Part shown: positions 28,601 to 35,527 of the stretch, piece by piece
Position numbering within the stretch: the first letter of the stretch is position 1
Layout: each line of letters begins with the position of its first letter
Source of the DNA: Corynebacterium dentalis
GTDB lineage: Bacteria; Actinomycetota; Actinomycetes; Mycobacteriales; Mycobacteriaceae
Direction: 5' to 3'
DNA: 64,000 bases
Assembly: GCF_900232865.1 (NCBI RefSeq)
Contig: NZ_OCTS01000002.1
Span: 186,001 to 250,000 of the forward strand
Made by a program: the position numbers and the translations under genes
The notes under the pieces: model-generated
What the model was told of the DNA's origin: nothing
Databases searched by the model: none
What the model saw: the letters and a program-made list of their open reading frames with translations, nothing else

Positions 28601-28826
28601 GAAACGCACGCCGCATCTCATCCACATTCGTGCCCGGGGAAAACATCATGGCCATCGAGCCCAGCATCATCAGCGGAAAGATGAACGTCATCGGGGAACG
28701 CCCCGCCCCGGATAGCACCATTGCGCCGATCATCCCCGCGACAGCCACCAGCATGATCACGGGCATCAGCATCTTGACGAATGGCTGCTTATCTTTGGGC
28801 AGCGTTGGTGGTGCTTGCGATTGCAT
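25650..28826 (-). CDS. eccC: Type VII secretion ATPase EccC (FtsK/SpoIIIE)
   Basis: The 1058-residue motor of the ESX-4-like secreton. Two N-terminal membrane helices (about 17-38 and 46-63) precede three ATPase domains. Domain 1 has Walker A GATGSGKS (345-352), LVDFKGGASF and Walker B LFIVVDEFSELL. Domain 2 has GQPRTGKT (642-649). Domain 3 has GQSGAGVTT (862-870), where the lysine is replaced by valine. A good ribosome-binding site, GGGGGAGG, lies upstream. It is coupled to the Rv3446c-like gene and divergent from eccD. Confidence 0.94.
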   Translation of the reverse strand: MQSQAPPTLPKDKQPFVKMLMPVIMLVAVAGMIGAMVLSGAGRSPMTFIFPLMMLGSMAMMFSPGTNVDEMRRAFHRHLDALKDSVRRSRAEQLEKMAESHPNPHALWTHLVTDTQVSSAPGVVRLGTAVQTPEDPLEIPISAPPEDLEPVCAMSLRDLALANATIEAPVAVDLSSFHCVVLTGPGAQRLAYAMQAQVAVQDVDALSIEGPYDEWLPHDGPHKVRFCTGAHPVTSGAVVVDPSPEWVETAKGQGLLLHVEEEAAGCVMAAWTMDGWAPFGVADQLSDVELAQICRSRSRVTGSSSLLELPGGDLRAPIGYSGAPVYLDIKESALGGIGPHGLCVGATGSGKSELLKSIVISFAHNHSHLNLNFILVDFKGGASFLGMERLPHTSAVITNLADEAGLVDRMQDSLLGEMHRRQERLRAANLTTAREFNAQFPGQMPSLFIVVDEFSELLHARPEFAEVFAAIGRLGRSLGMHLLLASQRLEEGRLRGLESHLSYRIALRTFSAAESRALIGSPAAFELPATPGAAILYAHDATRFQSAYVSGPELPRDQRLVRRLGTEVESTSTTLDLVIDRLAAPTHNQVWLPPLPNRLRAWDVNAEGSPMQAFVALEDLPFEGQQIPYAVDMSRRHWAVVGQPRTGKTSFLRALVLGTVLSSPGVPIYIFDPGGSLRDLTRLPQVSAVAGADQLTRLLDEVELMEGPRLLVIDGVDQLGEEDQRVIRFATTGLEHGLHLVVTALRWNFRPALRDMLTGIVEFKMTALDAHFRDAQRSLPDVAGRAVSHHGKHIQVAEVTAQDIEHGRMVSVQRGEPNLAMRILPDELNRQDVDTHAFAMGGPRLDSVVWDHAAFPHFVAVGQSGAGVTTALRAVIDGLNGQVGVEKKILITDARRGLLGHDGYAVPEDFRNQLQEWVHVLRERIPQADVTPEQLARRTWWHGPEVFVVVDDADADPGLDCLIPLLPYAADIGLHVILGRKSGAFARASYQPLMQSMRDQTAWLLLSAPREDGSIAGQKLCRRQPGRAIYVHREPWLVHVAATPMPGANKVERVEAAS

Positions 28827-29017
28827 GAATTGGTTCCTCCCCCATTGTTCCCCCGTGATGTTTCTTCACGACGCAACCCATCCCCATGAGCCGCATAAGT
28901 GTCTTTAGTCTGCCACGGCTGTGCTCTCTCGGCGAGTCCAGCGCGTGTCTGGCACTCATACTAAAGTGTGGCAAGACACCGTGGGGGTGGCAGAGACAAT
29001 TCTCGTATGGGGGGACC
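28827..29017. promoter_or_regulatory. Divergent eccC / eccD intergenic region
   Basis: About 190 bases between the two divergent starts should carry both promoters for the secretion machinery. I see the eccC ribosome-binding site (GGGGGAGG about 28841-28848 in complement) but no operator that I can name. Confidence 0.4.
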
Positions 29018-30190
29018 ATGCTTGCAGTAAGTATTTCCGTGCCAAGAGCGGAATCGACCATCAATGCGGCGGTGGCGGATCACGTGCCTGTTGCGGAGTT
29101 AATTCCGCACTTGGTGCAGCAGGAAGCCGAGCTCAAGCCGGGCGAGCACTGGGTGCTTTCTCGAAGCATCAGCGCAATCCGACCGGAGCATTCTCTGAGC
29201 GAGGCCGGGGTACGCCCCGGAGAGCTGCTAACTCTGGATATCGCCATGGTTCCGCAACCAGAGGCAGAGGCAGTTGATCAACTCACGGGAAAGATTGGGA
29301 GTAATCACGCTGCGTGGTTCGCGGCATGCATCGCAGCACTATTCAGCCTGCAATCTGCGCCACTGTTTCATCCGCTGGCTCATCATGGACGGCATCAACT
29401 AGGCCTGGCCGCTGGCGCCTCTGCAATGGACTACCAAGCGTTGCTCTTGCTCGCCGTCACGGGCATCGCGGCACTGTGTGCTGCTGCCGGTTCACTGTTC
29501 GATCGGCGCTACACCTACATCGCTGCTCTTCTCGGGTTTGGACTTGGCCTGCACATCAATGTCTTGTGCGCTTGTGTGTGCGCAGCCCTGATGGTCTGGC
29601 GTCCGGGCCCAGCACGCGTATTCACGCTGTTAGTCACAGTCTTTGCGGCCATCAATTTCTTCCCCGGCCTTACCCTTGTCTTGGCACTGCTCACCCTAAC
29701 TTTTTCCGGACAGATAGCCATCGGAATCGCGCAGATCAAGTTGCCGAGAGTACCTGCCACTGGCCTCTTCCAGGAACCTGTCCACGCTTCCAGTGGCAAC
29801 GTGATCACCATTCATTCCACGGTGGTTATCGCTCTATGCTCGGTGATTTTCGCCAGCATCTACCAACTCATCCCGTGGGGGTCGCGTCCTAGTGTGTGGA
29901 TCATCGCGCTGGCCGTATGCACGGCAACGATTGGTTTGAGTTCGCGCGGCGCCCGCCCGGTTCACGCCACCGCGGTGGTTGTCTTGTCCGCTGTCATTTT
30001 GGTGTGGCTCGCTCTCCATGTCTCTTTTGGAGCCCTGGTATTCGCGCTCCTCGTGCTGCCGGCCATCCACGTCCGCTCACCCCTGGCTGGGCGGATCATT
30101 GATGGGCTGGAAAGCCTCAGTTTCGCCTGCGCCATACCTCTTGCTCTGCACAGCACGGGGATCTTTGAGCTCATTCGAGGGATCGGCTGA
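29018..30190 (+). CDS. eccD: Type VII secretion channel protein EccD
   Basis: A 390-residue integral membrane protein. Residues 1-80 form the ubiquitin-like cytosolic domain (AVSISVPRAESTINAAVAD, LVQQEAELKPGEHWVLSRS, then VRPGELLTLDIAM). From about 100 onward there are roughly eleven hydrophobic segments, the EccD channel topology. The ATG at 29018 is preceded by GGGGGGA very close by; the open frame extends back to 28886 through sequence without family features. Its stop overlaps the mycosin start (ATGA), as expected for the eccD4-mycP4 pair of ESX-4. Confidence 0.92.
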   Translation: MLAVSISVPRAESTINAAVADHVPVAELIPHLVQQEAELKPGEHWVLSRSISAIRPEHSLSEAGVRPGELLTLDIAMVPQPEAEAVDQLTGKIGSNHAAWFAACIAALFSLQSAPLFHPLAHHGRHQLGLAAGASAMDYQALLLLAVTGIAALCAAAGSLFDRRYTYIAALLGFGLGLHINVLCACVCAALMVWRPGPARVFTLLVTVFAAINFFPGLTLVLALLTLTFSGQIAIGIAQIKLPRVPATGLFQEPVHASSGNVITIHSTVVIALCSVIFASIYQLIPWGSRPSVWIIALAVCTATIGLSSRGARPVHATAVVVLSAVILVWLALHVSFGALVFALLVLPAIHVRSPLAGRIIDGLESLSFACAIPLALHSTGIFELIRGIG

Positions 30191-31296
30191 TGACCTCTCC
30201 ACTGAATTGCGCCGTTCCGATGTATGGCCCCAGCATTCCGGTTGATATCCAGACAGTAGATAGCGGGATTGCCACGGGACGAGGTGTGCAAACAACGGTG
30301 ATCGATACCGGCGCTGCCACTCCCGGAACTACCGGCGACAGGAGCTCGTGCATTCTCCACGGAACCGCTGTGGCCAGCGTGATTAAGCAAGTGGCTCCCG
30401 GCGCGTCCATACACTCCCTGCGTCATTCTCCCGTGGAAGATCGAGCTGAAGGCACCGTGGAGGATCTGGTGCAGGCAATCTATACAGCCGAGGAGTTGCA
30501 CGCGAAAATCGTCAATATTTCGATGGTCGCCTGCGAGGACGTTGCCTCCCTCCGCGATGCCATTCGCGCAGTTCAAGGAAGTGGCACCCTCGTTGTCGCC
30601 TCGATTGGTAATCGAGGTCAGTGCGACGAAGCAGTGCCGACGTTTCCGGCCAGCTACACGGGAGTCCTCGCCGTAGGGGCAGTTGATAGCAGAGATTCTT
30701 CCAACAAGGAAAGCTCTTTGGATTTAGGCAGGACCGCCGCCGAGTACAACGCAAGCGGTAGCCACGCGGACTTGTTCGCACCGGGCGGTCCTGTCAGCGC
30801 GGTCCTCGAAACCGAGTCTGGTCCGAGGACCGTGGTCGGTGGTCCGGACCCATTTTTCGGAACGTCGTTTGCCGCCCCTGTGGTCACAGGAACTGCGGCG
30901 TTGGTGTGGGAGATCGCTCCTTTTCTCGACGCCACCGCGGTCTCCGATATTCTCACCTCCACCGCCATTGCCGGTGGATCACCCTTGCGTGGGAGCTCCG
31001 CCCTACAAGTGGTTAATCCGCAGGCTGCGGTTGAGAAGGCTTGGGAGATTCGCGACGTACGCGATGGCCGTACTCCTGAGGTCAACGCACACGGCTTATC
31101 CGCTGAACCGTGGCTGCCCGAGACAAGTTCAGTGTCCAGCCCGCTGCTCACTGAACCTCCGGTGGACTATCGCGTGCCCATCGCACTATCTGCTGTGGTT
31201 TCGTTGGTGTTGATAGTGGTGCTGATCGCCCGAGCGTTGTCCTCGGAAAGCAGACCACCGTCAGGGAGCGCGGAGACTACCCGCCACGGCGCGTGA
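30190..31296 (+). CDS. mycP: Mycosin (subtilisin-like protease of the type VII system)
   Basis: A 368-residue S8 peptidase. The catalytic set is D39 (TTVIDTG), H57 (LHGTAVASV) and S226 (GTSFAAPVVTGTAAL), with the oxyanion asparagine N141 (ASIGNRG). A C-terminal membrane anchor (VPIALSAVVSLVLIVVLIARAL) is near 335-357. The usual N-terminal signal peptide is missing from the ATG at 30190, and the upstream bases code for EccD. The last 130 bases overlap the 3' end of eccB on the opposite strand. Mycosins are required for ESX assembly and anchor at the membrane. Confidence 0.88.
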   Translation: MTSPLNCAVPMYGPSIPVDIQTVDSGIATGRGVQTTVIDTGAATPGTTGDRSSCILHGTAVASVIKQVAPGASIHSLRHSPVEDRAEGTVEDLVQAIYTAEELHAKIVNISMVACEDVASLRDAIRAVQGSGTLVVASIGNRGQCDEAVPTFPASYTGVLAVGAVDSRDSSNKESSLDLGRTAAEYNASGSHADLFAPGGPVSAVLETESGPRTVVGGPDPFFGTSFAAPVVTGTAALVWEIAPFLDATAVSDILTSTAIAGGSPLRGSSALQVVNPQAAVEKAWEIRDVRDGRTPEVNAHGLSAEPWLPETSSVSSPLLTEPPVDYRVPIALSAVVSLVLIVVLIARALSSESRPPSGSAETTRHGA

Positions 31297-32453
31297 GTGG
31301 GATCAGTAAAACCAAGCGAAGTTAGATCCTCCTGGGATCCCACGCTGTAGCGGGTTCCGTCGTCGCTGATCAGCAGGATTCCGCGTTCTGTGGCAACGGG
31401 CATCGTTCCTCGCGGCGCCACATACCGTGGCCCCTCGTAAGGTGCTTGATCAACTGCGCGAACCAGGCCCAGCTCATTAAGACTGTCTTGTTCAATTGCT
31501 CCTGCCGATTTCTCGTTACCCGTACTATCTTCCAATTCAGCAGGAGTTCCCAACCCGTTTTGACCTGCGCAGAGCATCTCCGGCGCAGACCACTGCACAT
31601 CTTCTTTCGGCAGGCCTTGCAGTACTTCAGCACTGGGTTGATCGACTGCATCCGCCACGTTCACGGGTATCGGAGGAACGGTACTCAAGGCTTCTGCCAG
31701 CGCTCGTTGCGGTCCTGTGAGCTCAGCGACTCCACCGCGCGTGGCCATGAACGCGCGATCGTCTGCCAGCAGCACACGCCCCGCCACATCAAACGGGGCA
31801 GGCAAACCCGAAGGTCCATGGGGTAAGACCACATCCGGTTTCCGCTCCAACTGACCTACTAATTGGTCACTTGCAGGAACTCCGGTGACACCTAAGGCAC
31901 GCGGGGCTCGGGCGTCGATAAGAAAACGATCCTTGCCCACCACCAGCCAGGTTCCACTGGGTGCTTGCAACAGCGCGTGCTCGTGCCACCTCACGTTCGT
32001 AGAGGCCAGCACCACTCCGGGTTCACACAGCAACAGCTCGCGCGAAGGTGCCTGCTCCAAGCCTGGCACCACCGGTATGCCCACCGGATCTGCCTGCGGA
32101 AACTTGGCCAGCTGCTCCGCAGTGCTCTGCTGGAATTGCACCGGTTCCCGCAGGATCAGCCGGGCGCTGGCCACGTTGGTGACGGGATGGAAAGCATCGT
32201 CGAGGCGCACAAAGAGGGTTCCGGATTCGTCGGAGACTAACGCGGCGTCGTCGATATTCGGCTGCGGGCGCAACAGCCCCATCATCACTGCTGCACCAGC
32301 CAACAGGAGGCTGATCAGCACGCCCACCATCACGGCGCGTCGTTGAGACCGCAGTGGATCGTGCGCCATGCGCGGATCCCCAATGACCAGCGCCAACTCC
32401 AATCGACGTAACAAAAAACTGTATCCCGAAACCTGAATTCCCGTAGTACGCAT
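31167..32453 (-). CDS. eccB: Type VII secretion core protein EccB
   Basis: A 428-residue membrane-anchored core component with ATPase-independent periplasmic repeats. The N-terminus shows the family motif VSGYSFLLRRLELALVIGDPRM and one membrane helix (VMVGVLISLLLAGAAVMMGLL, about 41-62). The rest is periplasmic, with the expected two cysteines (LLLCEPG and EMLCAGQ) and the terminal APWRVVSALPDGGLLS. The ATG at 32453 follows GGGGAG; a GTG 12 codons upstream is possible. The 3' end overlaps mycP by 130 bases in antisense orientation. Confidence 0.92.
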   Translation of the reverse strand: MRTTGIQVSGYSFLLRRLELALVIGDPRMAHDPLRSQRRAVMVGVLISLLLAGAAVMMGLLRPQPNIDDAALVSDESGTLFVRLDDAFHPVTNVASARLILREPVQFQQSTAEQLAKFPQADPVGIPVVPGLEQAPSRELLLCEPGVVLASTNVRWHEHALLQAPSGTWLVVGKDRFLIDARAPRALGVTGVPASDQLVGQLERKPDVVLPHGPSGLPAPFDVAGRVLLADDRAFMATRGGVAELTGPQRALAEALSTVPPIPVNVADAVDQPSAEVLQGLPKEDVQWSAPEMLCAGQNGLGTPAELEDSTGNEKSAGAIEQDSLNELGLVRAVDQAPYEGPRYVAPRGTMPVATERGILLISDDGTRYSVGSQEDLTSLGFTDPTHAPWRVVSALPDGGLLSEDNARAISTTINTNETTADSAMGTR

Positions 32454-32607
32454 GGCTGCGCACTCCCCTTCCCCCGAAGTTCTGTTCACCTAGCTCATTG
32501 ATCATCGCAGGAATGCGCTGCGCCCGCACGGCAGACCGTGGGCTCGCAGGTTAAGGTGTGACCAGAGATTGATGGCAAACGGGGGTTTGCACGATGCGGG
32601 GGAAAAG

Positions 32608-33420
32608 ATGATGGGGATCATGTTGGCGCTGTTGTGTGTGCTGTTGATCGTTGGCTGTGGGGTGGGAGCCTGGTGGCTGCGGGAACGCGCCAAGGTCGAG
32701 GGCATTACTCCGTTGACCTGGTTTGATGTGGCTGCGGCGCCGTCTCATTTCTTTTCGCCCCCAGGTCCAATCGCGTTTTCACCGGAGCTGCTTCTTGATT
32801 CCTTGGGTGCCCAGGGCGAACGGCGCCGTGTGCACGTATCTGAACGGCCCATTCCGGGGTTGTTGGGAACGGAGCTACTGAGCACGGTCGGTGTGCCCAC
32901 GGAGTTGGCCGGGTCCATGCTCATCGCAGCTGCCGCGTGCGGGGTTCTGGTCGCGCCGAGTTCGGTAGCAGGTGGGCGTGGTTCAGGTCTTGTAGTTCCG
33001 ACGTCAGACTTCACCGTGACCGGGCCGAGTCCTTGGCTACTGGGGATGGATATTTCCGGCGAATCCGTGAGCGTACAGGCTGTGCCCGGTTCCACCATTC
33101 TGGTGCTAGGAAACGCGGCTGCGCTGCCACAACATCACTGGTTTCGCCTCGTCGATGTGGATTCTGAGGACACCGTGGCCGATGCATGGGAAGCGGCGTG
33201 GGATCCAGGAGTATGCCGAGTGGTGAAAGTCCTGGGGATTTCAGATGCGGGCGATCCACAGCTGGAAGGGATCTACTACGACATTGTGGTTTCCGTGCAG
33301 GTGATCAACGGTGATGTCGTGGGAGAAGTGGTGCACCGGAACACCGGATACCGGCAGACTTTCTGGCCGCTATTCACCGGGATCAAGCAGGTGCCGGTGC
33401 CTATTCGCAGGAGGCTCTAG
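32608..33420 (+). CDS. Single-pass membrane protein at the ESX locus edge, unknown
   Basis: A 270-residue protein with one strong N-terminal membrane helix (LALLCVLLIVGCGVGAWWL, about residues 5-24) and a soluble domain that has no motif I can name, rich in GDVV and PGSTILVLGNAA-like beta strands. The ATG at 32608 follows GGGGGA; an ATG at 32572 is the alternative. It sits between eccB and truA, tail-to-tail with truA, and the two stop codons share CTAG. By place and topology it could be an EccE-like or accessory subunit, but sequence similarity is not evident. Confidence 0.65.
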   Translation: MMGIMLALLCVLLIVGCGVGAWWLRERAKVEGITPLTWFDVAAAPSHFFSPPGPIAFSPELLLDSLGAQGERRRVHVSERPIPGLLGTELLSTVGVPTELAGSMLIAAAACGVLVAPSSVAGGRGSGLVVPTSDFTVTGPSPWLLGMDISGESVSVQAVPGSTILVLGNAAALPQHHWFRLVDVDSEDTVADAWEAAWDPGVCRVVKVLGISDAGDPQLEGIYYDIVVSVQVINGDVVGEVVHRNTGYRQTFWPLFTGIKQVPVPIRRRL

Positions 33421-34292
33421 CCCTGCGTGCGCACCGCGCGCGTGGCCATTGCACGCTCGGCTAGGTCTGCGTCCACCGGGTAGTCCACCTGCACTAAGTT
33501 CAGCCCATTGGCGGGTGCCACGGGCACAGCGGAGCTGCGCTCGGTTTCCTCCAGCAGGTCTGCGGTGAAACTCTGTGCACGGCGCCCCTCGCCCACCGTC
33601 AGGCAGGCTCCCACCAACGAGCGGACCATGGACCAGCAGAAGGCATCGGCCACCACGTGTGCCTCGTAGGTCTCCGGCTCGGACGCGGTGGACACGTCTC
33701 GCCACTCAAACTTTTGCAGCTCGCGGATGGTGGTCGCGCCCTCGCGGGCCTTGCAGTAGGCGGCGAAATTGTTCAGGCCCAGCAGTGCATCGGCCGCCGA
33801 CTGTACTTTGTCCTGCTCCACGGATTTGCGCCACACCGCGGTGTCACGGGAGCGAACCGGGCGGGGACCCGCGTCAGAGGTGGTCACGCGATAAACGTAG
33901 TGGCGCCTAAGGGCAGAAAAACGCGCGTCGAAACCCTCCGGCGCAGACGTAGCAGCCGAGAGGCGAATGTCCGGCGGGAGCATGCGGGACAAGCGCCGCA
34001 CCAGATCTTCGGGGCGGGCCAGGGAGCGCTGCTCGAAGGCCTCCGCGGGGATGTCCGCATGCGCAACCTGCCCGTCCGCGTGCACTCCCGCATCGGTGCG
34101 CCCCGCCACCACCAGCGTGATGGGGTGGCGGGTGACCAAGGAAAGCTTGTCCTCCAGCACGCCCTGCACGGTGCGCAGGTCTCCCTTCTGGGAGGCCCAA
34201 CCGTGGAAATCGGTGCCGTCGTAGGAGATATCCAAGCGCACGCGGACGTGCTCAGAATTGGCAGGTGCTGCGTTCACTTCGTGCTGGTTCAT
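33417..34292 (-). CDS. truA: tRNA pseudouridine(38-40) synthase
   Basis: Modifies anticodon-stem uridines of tRNA. The 291-residue protein has the family motifs DISYDGTDFHGWASQ, the catalytic loop VVAGRTDAGVHADGQVAH (aspartate in RTDAGVH), RHYVYRV, and FCWSMVRSLVGACLTVGEGR. It starts within the stop of the M20 gene (ATGA). In most Actinobacteria truA directly follows rplQ; here three genes intervene. Confidence 0.96.
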   Translation of the reverse strand: MNQHEVNAAPANSEHVRVRLDISYDGTDFHGWASQKGDLRTVQGVLEDKLSLVTRHPITLVVAGRTDAGVHADGQVAHADIPAEAFEQRSLARPEDLVRRLSRMLPPDIRLSAATSAPEGFDARFSALRRHYVYRVTTSDAGPRPVRSRDTAVWRKSVEQDKVQSAADALLGLNNFAAYCKAREGATTIRELQKFEWRDVSTASEPETYEAHVVADAFCWSMVRSLVGACLTVGEGRRAQSFTADLLEETERSSAVPVAPANGLNLVQVDYPVDADLAERAMATRAVRTQG

Positions 34293-35527
34293 CGATCCAA
34301 ACGGGCAAAGCGGTCAAACACGGCAGCACCGATCACCAGCGCACGCTCATCCATGGCGAACGCGGGGTGGTGCAGGTCCGTCTCCGGGCTCTCGCCGTTC
34401 CACACGCCCAGGCGCAGGTAGACGCCCGGAATCTCCTCGGTATACCAGCCAAAGTCCTCGCCGCCGGAGGACTGCACGGCCTCTCCCACGCCCTGCTCGC
34501 CCAGCACGTCGGTCACAGCACGTCCAGCGATCTCCGCGCAGGCATCGTCGTTGACCACGGGAGGCACGCCCTGCACGTAGTTCACATCCACTTCCACGCC
34601 ATAGGGTTCAGCGATCGCACGGATGGCAGGCGGGATCACTTCAGGCAGTTCAACCCACGTATCGCGGCTCGCGGAGCGCACCGTACCGGCCAGCGTGCCC
34701 TTGGCGGGGATCACGTTCGGAGCGCCCGCGCCAGCCATGATGGAACCCCATGTCAGCACCGTTCCGGAGCGCGGATCGATACGACGATCCACCACCTGCG
34801 CCACACCCGTGGCCACCGTAGACAGGGCGTAGACAATATCCCCCGTCTCGTGTGGGCGGGCGGTATGCCCACCGCTGGCCTGCAGCGTGACCTCTAGCTT
34901 GGCGTTCGAAGACGTAATCGCACCAGCGTGCACGCCCACGTCTCCCACCACGCGGTGCGGATCGCAGTGCAGAGCGATGATGCGATCCACACCCTCCACG
35001 GCACCTTCCTGCACACAGTCCACCGCACCACCGGGCATGGTCTCCTCAGCGGGCTGGAAGATCAGGCGCACGGGGCGTGGTGGAGGGGTCTTTGCCAGCA
35101 AGGTGGCCGCACCCAAAAGCATGGCGGCGTGGGCGTCGTGACCACAAGAGTGACACACTCCCTCGTTGGTCGAGGAGAAATCGTAGCCCGTCGTCTCCTC
35201 CATCGGCAGCGCGTCGATATCTGCTCGCAGCGCCACCACATCCGTCTCACTCGAGCCGTCCGCCGCCGGGATATCGCAGGTCAAACCGCTCCCAAATTCG
35301 AAGCGACGCACCTCAAAACCCAGTTTGTTCAACTCCGATTCAATGTAATCGGTGGTCTGAAACTCCTTGTAGCTGAGCTCGGGGTTGCGGTGAATGTGCC
35401 GACGCCAACCAGTCAAACTTTCTACTAATTGCTCATCGACACCCGCATATCCCTTCGCTGCGCTCCATGCGTCGGCCGGAGTTGTTCCAATGGGATTGTT
35501 TTTGTTGGCACTAGGTGCGTTATTCAT
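34289..35527 (-). CDS. M20-family amidohydrolase / aminoacylase
   Basis: A 412-residue zinc-dependent M20D peptidase, hydrolysing N-acyl amino acids or small peptides. The metal sites are CGHDAHAAMLLGA, FQPAEETMPGGA and SGGEDFGW. The dimerisation domain contains GGHTARPHETGDIV. Relatives include hippurate hydrolases and the corynebacterial N-acyl-glutamine aminoacylase AgaA, but the substrate cannot be read from sequence. The ATG overlaps the end of the S9 peptidase gene by eight bases, and the gene overlaps truA by four, so it is part of one coupled set. Confidence 0.88.
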   Translation of the reverse strand: MNNAPSANKNNPIGTTPADAWSAAKGYAGVDEQLVESLTGWRRHIHRNPELSYKEFQTTDYIESELNKLGFEVRRFEFGSGLTCDIPAADGSSETDVVALRADIDALPMEETTGYDFSSTNEGVCHSCGHDAHAAMLLGAATLLAKTPPPRPVRLIFQPAEETMPGGAVDCVQEGAVEGVDRIIALHCDPHRVVGDVGVHAGAITSSNAKLEVTLQASGGHTARPHETGDIVYALSTVATGVAQVVDRRIDPRSGTVLTWGSIMAGAGAPNVIPAKGTLAGTVRSASRDTWVELPEVIPPAIRAIAEPYGVEVDVNYVQGVPPVVNDDACAEIAGRAVTDVLGEQGVGEAVQSSGGEDFGWYTEEIPGVYLRLGVWNGESPETDLHHPAFAMDERALVIGAAVFDRFARLDR

